Source of the DNA: Paracidovorax avenae
Lineage (GTDB): Bacteria > Pseudomonadota > Gammaproteobacteria > Burkholderiales > Burkholderiaceae_C
NCBI RefSeq assembly: GCF_040892545.1
Contig: NZ_CP156079.1
Span: 2,143,501-2,207,500 of the forward strand
Direction: 5' to 3'
DNA: 64,000 nt
This document shows positions 59,270 through 64,000 of the stretch, piece by piece; the first letter of the stretch is position 1, and each line of letters begins with the position of its first letter. The notes beneath the pieces are model-generated. The model made no database searches. It was given only the letters and a program-made list of their open reading frames with translations, and was not told where the DNA came from. The position numbers and the translations under genes were made by a program.

Positions 59270-60178
59270 TTACGCCGGCTGCGCTGCGAGGGTCTCGGGC
59301 CACACCAGCGAACGATGGACCTGTGCGCCTGCCATGGCGCCATGGCCCACGGCCAGGGACAGCGAATGGGGGATTCTCGCCACGTCGCCGCAGGCGAACA
59401 CCCCGGCCACCGAGGTCTTGTTCTCGGCATCGGTGCGGATTTGCATGCCCATCGGTGTCTCTTCCAGCGCGCAGCCCATGGCTTCGGCGAGCGGACTGGA
59501 AGGGGCCGTGCGCGTCGCCGTGAACAGTCCGGCGAAGCGCAGCTGCCGTCCGTCGGCCATTACCACGTCGGCATGTCCTTCGATCCTGTCGATGCGGGCT
59601 TCCTCGATGGCCACGCCGCGTCGGGCGAGGGCGGAGCGGGACGCGCCGGTCAGGTCCAGTGCGCGGTTGACAAGCAGGGTCACGTCGCCCCAGCCGGTGA
59701 GCAGTTCGGCCTGGTGGACGGACATCGGGCTGGCGCCGACGATGCCGATGCGGCCCTGGCCGAGTTCGTAGCCATGGCAGTACGGGCAATGGAAGACGGC
59801 CGTGCCCCAGCGTTCGGCAAGGCCTGCGACGGCGGGAAGCTGGTCGGCCACGCCGGTGGCCAGCAGGATGCGGCGAGCATGGTGCGAGCCGCCGTCGGAC
59901 GTGGTGACCGCGAATGCATCTGCGGACCCCGTGACGGCCGCGGCTTGCCCTTCCAGCCAGCTCAGTGATGGATAGGCGGCGAGCTGGCGGCGCGCATTCG
60001 CCGCGATGTCCTCCGGGGGAACGCCGTCCTGGCCCAGGAATCCGTGCGAATGGCTGGCGAAGCGGTTGCGGCGCTGGCCCGCGTCGATCACCAGCACGGA
60101 TCGGCGCGCCCGTACCAGTTGCAGGGCGGCAGCCATCCCTGCATAGCTTCCGCCGACGATGATGGCGTCATATCGCAT
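59270..60178 (-). CDS. NAD(P)/FAD-dependent thioredoxin-reductase-like oxidoreductase
   Basis: Flavoprotein of 302 residues with the two dinucleotide folds: IIVGGSYAGMAAALQLVRAR at residues 7-26 (FAD) and RIGIVGASPMSVHQAELLTG (NADPH), the redox pair C131-P-Y-C134 in HCPYCHGYE, and the C-terminal FAD motif VAGVFACGDVARIPHSLSLA. ATG 60178 is two bases after the Rrf2 stop. This small type is seen next to redox-sensing regulators and may act as a disulfide reductase with an unknown partner. Classical TrxB runs to about 315 residues with CAxC; here CPYC is used. Confidence 0.9.
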   Translation of the reverse strand: MRYDAIIVGGSYAGMAAALQLVRARRSVLVIDAGQRRNRFASHSHGFLGQDGVPPEDIAANARRQLAAYPSLSWLEGQAAAVTGSADAFAVTTSDGGSHHARRILLATGVADQLPAVAGLAERWGTAVFHCPYCHGYELGQGRIGIVGASPMSVHQAELLTGWGDVTLLVNRALDLTGASRSALARRGVAIEEARIDRIEGHADVVMADGRQLRFAGLFTATRTAPSSPLAEAMGCALEETPMGMQIRTDAENKTSVAGVFACGDVARIPHSLSLAVGHGAMAGAQVHRSLVWPETLAAQPA

Positions 60179-60180
60179 GG

Positions 60181-60624
60181 TCAACTCCTGGTGCGCCGTG
60201 CTGCCGCATGCCGGCGCGCGAAGTCGGCGGCCAGGTCGGCGAGGGTGATTTCCGAAAACCGCTTCAGCAGCAGCGCCTCGGCTTCCGCGAACGTGCTTTC
60301 CAGCGCCGCGTTCACCGCTTGCTCCACCAGGCATTCCGGCGATTCGTTGCGGTTGCCGATGGCGAACATGGCGGGCTCGCCCAGCGCTTCGTGCAGTTGG
60401 CGCAAGGTGACGGTGCCCAGGTCCGCATGGATGCGCCAGCCGCCCGCGTGGCCTTTGTCCGACGTGACGATGCCCGCCTCCCGCAGGTACCCCATGGTGC
60501 GCCGGACGACGACGGGGTTGGTGCCCAGGCATTGGGCGAGGGCGTCGGAGGTCATGCGGCCCTCGTGCTCGGCCATGTGCAGCAGCGCATGCAGGACGGA
60601 GGACAGGCGGCTGTCGCGTTTCAT
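60181..60624 (-). CDS. Rrf2-family regulator
   Basis: Winged-helix protein of 147 residues: RLSSVLHALLHMAEHEG, SDALAQCLGTNPVVVRRTMG (recognition helix), GWRIHADLGTVTLRQLHEAL. Two cysteines are present (residue ~32 and in NESPECLVEQ), rather than the three-cysteine cluster of IscR, so a metal-cluster site is uncertain; YwnA/NsrR-type sensing is possible. ATG 60624. It is the first gene of a two-gene operon with the reductase. An AT-rich repeat lies just upstream. Confidence 0.9.
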   Translation of the reverse strand: MKRDSRLSSVLHALLHMAEHEGRMTSDALAQCLGTNPVVVRRTMGYLREAGIVTSDKGHAGGWRIHADLGTVTLRQLHEALGEPAMFAIGNRNESPECLVEQAVNAALESTFAEAEALLLKRFSEITLADLAADFARRHAAARRTRS

Positions 60625-60648
60625 GTAACTAATGATATTGCATTACGG
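60625..60648. promoter_or_regulatory. Possible Rrf2 operator
   Basis: The AT-rich upstream stretch GTAACTAATGATATTGCATTAC (partial dyad, GTAA/TTAC ends) borders the start codon of the Rrf2 gene. Autoregulation would fit; the dyad is imperfect. Only the outer 4 bp pair exactly. Confidence 0.35.
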
Positions 60649-60698
60649 GCGACATGTCAAGGCGGGGTGCCGAGCCCGCGCTCGTCCCGGCCTGCCTT

Positions 60699-61715
60699 CT
60701 ACGCCGGCCGGGTCAGAAGCATCAGGATATCCGCGTACCAGGCGCAATTGAGCCCGAGCGACTCGTCCCTGGCCAGGTCGCGGGTGAGCATGTCCATGCG
60801 CGTGGAATGCACTCCAAGCAACTGCCAGTTCGCCAGCGAGGCTCCGTCTGCCCGTCCGCCGCTCCTGCGCCGCAGGACAGGCGCGCCGCTGCTGCCACTG
60901 TGCGTCCTGGCGTCGGTCAGAAAGCAGCCTTGTTGCTGGAAGCGCACGCCATAGGCCGAGGCGATCGATGCGCCGCGGGCCACGGCGAGGTGGTGAACGG
61001 TGTCGTGAAACCCCAAAGGAAATCCGACGATCGCCAGGTTGTCTCCCATGGCCACTTCCTCGCCTGCGGGGTCCAGGTGGGATGGGTCGAAGGCTTGCAG
61101 CACCGCGTCTCCCGGAAGGCGGCCGGTGTGGATTTCTATGGCGGCGATGTCCACCGGCCCGCCCGTGTCGGTGGCCTGCCGCCACAGCGCGATACCGTGG
61201 CCATAGAGCGGTATCGAGAAGGTCGCGTGCAGGGTCAGATTGCGTGCGTCGGTATGCAATCCGATTTCGATGCGGTCCGGGAAGTGGCTGCTGGGCTCGT
61301 CGAAAAAGACATGCCGGTTCGTTACCAGGAACAGCAGGCCGTCGCGGCGGAAGAAGAAGCCGCTGGCACCCGTCAGCAACCGGGTTCCGGAGTACGTGCG
61401 GATGTGTGTCGTGGCCAGAAGAATGGCTTCGACGGCCTGGCGGGGCGGAATGCTTGCCGCGGTCGTTGCGGCCGACGCAAGCATGGCATGCGTTCTGGCG
61501 ATGTCCCGTTCGAAGGCGGCCAGCACGTGGTCCGACACAGGGGTGTTCAGAATGACGGTCCGTGCAGCTTCGGCACGCGCCTCGAAAGACCGCGCCAACG
61601 TGCCGAGGGTGGCGGGGGGCAGTGCATCCGCGAACGACGGAAGCAACGCGTCCAATGCGATCAGGCTCCCCTTGAGTTCGCAGATGCGCTCGGTGGCCTC
61701 CTGCAGATTCTTCAT
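60699..61715 (-). CDS. Trypsin-like serine protease (S1 fold) with helical N-terminus
   Basis: Protein of 338 residues. The C-terminal two-thirds is a chymotrypsin-fold protease with all three catalytic residues in place: H135 in VTNRHVFF, D189 in GPVDIAAIEIHTG and S276 in THSGSSGAPVL. The N-terminal ~100 residues are helical, without a signal peptide or membrane helix, and may form a substrate-binding or oligomer domain. It is cytoplasmic by these signs, which is unusual for S1 peptidases outside the DegP group. ATG 61715. It stands alone, with no operon partner. Confidence 0.88.
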   Translation of the reverse strand: MKNLQEATERICELKGSLIALDALLPSFADALPPATLGTLARSFEARAEAARTVILNTPVSDHVLAAFERDIARTHAMLASAATTAASIPPRQAVEAILLATTHIRTYSGTRLLTGASGFFFRRDGLLFLVTNRHVFFDEPSSHFPDRIEIGLHTDARNLTLHATFSIPLYGHGIALWRQATDTGGPVDIAAIEIHTGRLPGDAVLQAFDPSHLDPAGEEVAMGDNLAIVGFPLGFHDTVHHLAVARGASIASAYGVRFQQQGCFLTDARTHSGSSGAPVLRRRSGGRADGASLANWQLLGVHSTRMDMLTRDLARDESLGLNCAWYADILMLLTRPA

Positions 61716-61738
61716 GGCGATGATGCCTTCCAGAAAGG

Positions 61739-61764
61739 AAAAAGCGCGGACGAGCCGCGCTTTT
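61739..61764 (-). terminator. Rho-independent terminator downstream of cspA
   Basis: Read on the minus strand, AAAGCGCGG and CCGCGCTTT form a 9-bp stem with a 5-base loop, followed by a T run (TTTTT, then TTTC). It lies 53 bp after the cspA stop (61817), in the direction of cspA transcription. Confidence 0.8.
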
Positions 61765-61816
61765 GAATGGGATGGCCTGAAAGCAGGTTGGCCGGGCCTG
61801 GTCGGCCCATGGCCTT

Positions 61817-62029
61817 TCAGCTCACGACCCGGATGTTGGAGGCTTGCGGACCCTTGGCACCCTGGGTGACTTCGAACTGCACATGCTGGTTCTCGGCCAG
61901 CGTCTTGAAGCCGCCGCCCTGGATTTCACGGAAGTGGGCAAAGAGATCCTTGCTGCCGTCGTCGGGGGCGATGAAGCCGAAGCCCTTGCCTTCGTTGAAC
62001 CATTTCACGATGCCGGTTTGTGTGGTCAT
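61817..62029 (-). CDS. cspA: Cold-shock protein, CspA family
   Basis: Protein of 70 residues: [20 protein letters not shown] with the RNP1 core KGFGFI and RNP2-like DLFAHF. It is a single-stranded nucleic acid chaperone. The cysteine-free sequence and [16 protein letters not shown] are typical of betaproteobacterial CspA. ATG 62029. The upstream 313 bp carries no gene and is probably a long leader, as in other csp genes. Confidence 0.96.
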   Translation of the reverse strand: MTTQTGIVKWFNEGKGFGFIAPDDGSKDLFAHFREIQGGGFKTLAENQHVQFEVTQGAKGPQASNIRVVS

Positions 62030-62342
62030 GTCGATTTCCTTTCGAGATTGCCGGAAGCCAAAAACGCATCCGGCGAAGAGACGCCAAGAAAATCACCAAG
62101 GGAGGTTCGACACAGCCGCCGGAAAAACCGGGAGAAGCGGAAAAAAACCGATGCAATGAAGGCCTTGCACATATCAACGAGCCCATGGTACGCCCATTGC
62201 CGACCGCGTGCCGGTTTCTCGAATTTATATTTTCCGGGCCGGGTTGTCCGCTGGCGCCCGGTGCTTGCAGGCAGGGCCCGCGTGCCGGCGCACAGGCCGT
62301 GGCCTGGCGCCCATGCGCGGCGAGGGCGACCGGCCATCCCGC
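62030..62342 (-). promoter_or_regulatory. cspA leader/promoter region
   Basis: No gene found here. A TATAAATT box on the minus strand (62222-62229) could be the -10 element, about 190 bp upstream of the start codon. The 5' part then would be an untranslated leader, which fits csp thermoregulation. Not proven from sequence. Confidence 0.4.
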
Positions 62343-62951
62343 TCAGTCGGGATCGCCGCCACGTCCTGCCTGGGGAAAGAGGTGCAGCGCGGCGTACTGC
62401 AGCAGCATGATCGTCTTGCCGTCGCGTATCGACCCGGATTCGATCATGGCCAGCGCGTCGGCGATGCCGATCTCCAGCACGGCGATGTCCTCGCCTTCGG
62501 CCGCGATGCCGCCGCCCGATGATTGCCGGTCTCCGGGCTGGTATTCACCGACGAAGAAATGCAGGCGCTCGGTCACCGATCCGGGGCTCATGAACGCATC
62601 GAACACCTGGCGCACCTCGCGCACGCGGAAACCCGTTTCCTCTTCCACTTCGGCGCGGATGCGGTCTTCGGGCGCGGCGTCGTCGAGCAGGCCCGCAGGC
62701 GTTTCGATCAGCAGGTCGTCGTGGCCGTTCACGAACGCGGGATAGCGGAACTGCCGGGTGAGGATGACGGTGCGGCGCTGCAGGTCGTAGAGGAGGATCG
62801 TCGCCCCGTTGCCCCGGTCGTAGGTTTCGCGCGACTGGCGCTGCCAGCTGCCGTCGCTGCGCTGGAAGGAGAACGTGGTCTTCTTCAGGACGTACCAGTC
62901 GTCCGAGAGGGTGGTGACATCTTCGATGCGGATACGGTGGGCGATGCTCAA
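62343..62951 (-). CDS. nudK: GDP-mannose pyrophosphatase NudK-like Nudix hydrolase
   Basis: Nudix enzyme of 202 residues. The Nudix helix region reads AGLLDDAAPEDRIRAEVEEE TGF: the paired metal-binding acids EVEEETG are kept, but position 7 after the Gly (normally Glu) is Ala and the usual Arg-Glu is Ala-Glu. The earlier parts (RETYDRGNGATILLYDLQRR, QFRYPAFVNGHDDLLIETPA) follow NudK. The start is TTG 62951 with GGAG upstream; the frame is open to 63053, but no family-like residues precede. It cleaves sugar nucleotides. Confidence 0.88.
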   Translation of the reverse strand: MSIAHRIRIEDVTTLSDDWYVLKKTTFSFQRSDGSWQRQSRETYDRGNGATILLYDLQRRTVILTRQFRYPAFVNGHDDLLIETPAGLLDDAAPEDRIRAEVEEETGFRVREVRQVFDAFMSPGSVTERLHFFVGEYQPGDRQSSGGGIAAEGEDIAVLEIGIADALAMIESGSIRDGKTIMLLQYAALHLFPQAGRGGDPD

Positions 62952-63065
62952 CGGGGTCTCCTGCCGCCTGGCGAGGCGGTGTCCCGGCAGTCTATCCACT
63001 GGCCGCGGATGCCCGCCGGGACGGTGCCGGGCAGGAGCACGGCCCCTGCCCATGGCGGCGCGCGG

Positions 63066-63206
63066 CTAGGCGCCCGGCTGCCGGCCGGGCCCGTGTCCCG
63101 AGGCCCGCTGCACGGCCTGGTCATCCATGAGTTCGTACCACATCGCGTTCAGCACGGCGAAGGCGGCGGCCAGGAGCAGGCCGAGTATCCAGGCGAAGTA
63201 CCACAT
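63066..63206 (-). CDS. cydX: Cytochrome bd subunit CydX
   Basis: Protein of 46 residues: MWYFAWILGLLLAAAFAVLN followed by AMWYELMDDQ. The N-terminus is the classic CydX/YbgT signature (MWYFAWILG). One membrane helix, then a hydrophilic tail. It stabilises the heme site of cytochrome bd oxidase. It starts 65 bp after the cydB stop on the same strand. Confidence 0.95.
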   Translation of the reverse strand: MWYFAWILGLLLAAAFAVLNAMWYELMDDQAVQRASGHGPGRQPGA

Positions 63207-63271
63207 GGTGTTGTCCTTTCAGCATTCAGTCATTGATGGATCGGTTCGTTCATCCGGGGAGGGCGGGGCGG

Positions 63272-64000
63272 TCAGTAGGCGTGGTCGCCGTGGGTGATGT
63301 CGTGCGCGCGCACCTTGCCCCACATCACGCGGTACACCCAGCTGGTGTAGGCCAGGATCAGCGGGACGAAGATGACCGCGCACACCAGCATGATGAAGAG
63401 CGTCAGGTGGCTGGACGAGGCGTCCCACACCATGAGCGACGAGCGCGGGTCCAGCGAGGACGGCACGATGAACGGGAACATCGAGGCGCCGACGCTCAGC
63501 ACGATGCCGGCCACGGACAGGCCGCTGAAGACGATCGTGATGCCCTCCCACCGGGCGCGCAGGCCGGCGAGTGCCAGGAACGCGCCGGCGAAGCCCAGCG
63601 CGGGTGCCAGCATCGTCCACGGATGGCGCGCGTAGTTGGCGAACCAGCCGCCGGCCACGCCCGAGGCCACGGTCTTGGCCAGGGGATTGGAAGGGCCGTC
63701 GGCCACGTGGGCGCTGGTGAGCTGGTAGCCACCCACCAGCTTCCACAGCAGCACGCCGGCCAGCGCGTAGAGCGCGATGGTGGCGATGGCGGCCGCGGTG
63801 GCGAAGCGGCGCGAGCGATCAGCCACGGGGCCTTCGGTCTTGAGCGCCAGCCAGGCGCCGCCGTGCATGGCCAGCATGGCCACGGAGACCAGCCCTGCCA
63901 GCAGCGCGAACGGGTTCAGCAGGCCGGGGAAGCTGCCTTCATAGACCATGCGCATGTCCCCCGTGAAGCGGAAGGGCACGCCCTGCAGCACGTTGCCCAG
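63272..64000 (-). CDS. cydB: Cytochrome bd ubiquinol oxidase subunit II, C-terminal part (window end)
   Basis: The C-terminal ~242 residues of CydB. Membrane helices and signature pieces: GVPFRFTGDMRMVYEGSFPG, LLNPFALLAGLVSVAMLAMH GG, FANYARHPWTMLAPALGFAG, FPFIVPSSLDPRSSLMVWDA and the C-terminal YRVMWGKVRAHD. The open frame runs past base 64000; a complete CydB has about 380 residues, so about 140 lie outside. With cydX (next downstream) it encodes the high-affinity terminal oxidase that works at low oxygen. Confidence 0.95.
   Translation of the reverse strand: MGNVLQGVPFRFTGDMRMVYEGSFPGLLNPFALLAGLVSVAMLAMHGGAWLALKTEGPVADRSRRFATAAAIATIALYALAGVLLWKLVGGYQLTSAHVADGPSNPLAKTVASGVAGGWFANYARHPWTMLAPALGFAGAFLALAGLRARWEGITIVFSGLSVAGIVLSVGASMFPFIVPSSLDPRSSLMVWDASSSHLTLFIMLVCAVIFVPLILAYTSWVYRVMWGKVRAHDITHGDHAY

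Noticed and set aside
1..64000. CRISPR arrays, tRNA and rRNA genes, plasmid or phage origin
   Set aside because: No regularly spaced repeats, cloverleaf-like sequence or rRNA-like stretch was noticed by eye; a dedicated search was not possible.

Overview
The window is GC-rich (with one AT-rich pocket near 56.9-58.5 kb) and densely coded. Gene content and protein style (FecI/FecR systems, several TonB-dependent receptors, a NodT/FUSC aromatic efflux operon, a VgrG-Rhs type VI secretion module, cydB-cydX, a CspA with the motif FAHFREIQ) point to a betaproteobacterium of the Comamonadaceae, most like Acidovorax/Paracidovorax. This placement is inference from protein resemblance. No rRNA, tRNA or CRISPR array was recognised.

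Left part (1-16.7 kb) is an iron-acquisition region. Two TonB-dependent receptor genes each face a divergent PchR-like AraC regulator across a Fur-box-like sequence. The second receptor leads an operon with an RhtX/FptX-type siderophore permease and an FAD monooxygenase. That cassette is bracketed by decayed IS3-family transposase pieces at 3.0-3.2 and 9.0-9.2 kb. Then, on the minus strand, come a broken methyltransferase and a complete fecI-fecR-receptor-DUF3325-small membrane protein-PepSY operon.

16.9-22.2 kb is a minus-strand efflux operon: MarR regulator, FUSC pump, DUF1656 protein, HlyD adaptor and NodT outer membrane factor, with ATGA overlaps and a perfect 16-bp palindrome upstream of marR. 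22.3-26.9 kb has a LysR gene divergent from serine hydrolase, zinc-type alcohol dehydrogenase and MFS transporter genes, all start/stop overlapped. 26.9-36.7 kb holds a FhuE-like receptor operon (minus) divergent from an RND tripartite pump operon (plus) that ends in an atypical Fur-family regulator.

36.7-49.3 kb is a mosaic of small regulated metabolic units: AraC; an alcohol dehydrogenase/DJ-1/nitroreductase operon; LysR facing a royal-jelly-protein-like secreted protein; LysR facing a three-gene operon (alpha-beta barrel protein, Pro1 tautomerase-like protein, metallo-beta-lactamase-fold hydrolase); AraC plus a VOC protein; and an FAD monooxygenase facing a TetR regulator across two operator-like inverted repeats. 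Several gene remnants sit between these units (an OpuAC-like binding protein, an HxlR regulator fused to an alcohol dehydrogenase fragment).

49.4-58.6 kb is an orphan type VI secretion effector module: VgrG, Eag chaperone (DUF1795/DcrB), a 1595-residue PAAR-Rhs effector with an AT-rich C-terminal toxin tip of about 114 residues that I do not recognise, then two AT-rich small genes that are candidate immunity genes. The right end holds an N-terminally truncated methyltransferase, a thioredoxin-reductase-like enzyme with an Rrf2 regulator, a trypsin-like protease, cspA with a terminator, a NudK-type Nudix hydrolase, and the cytochrome bd genes cydX (46 codons) and cydB (cut by the window end).
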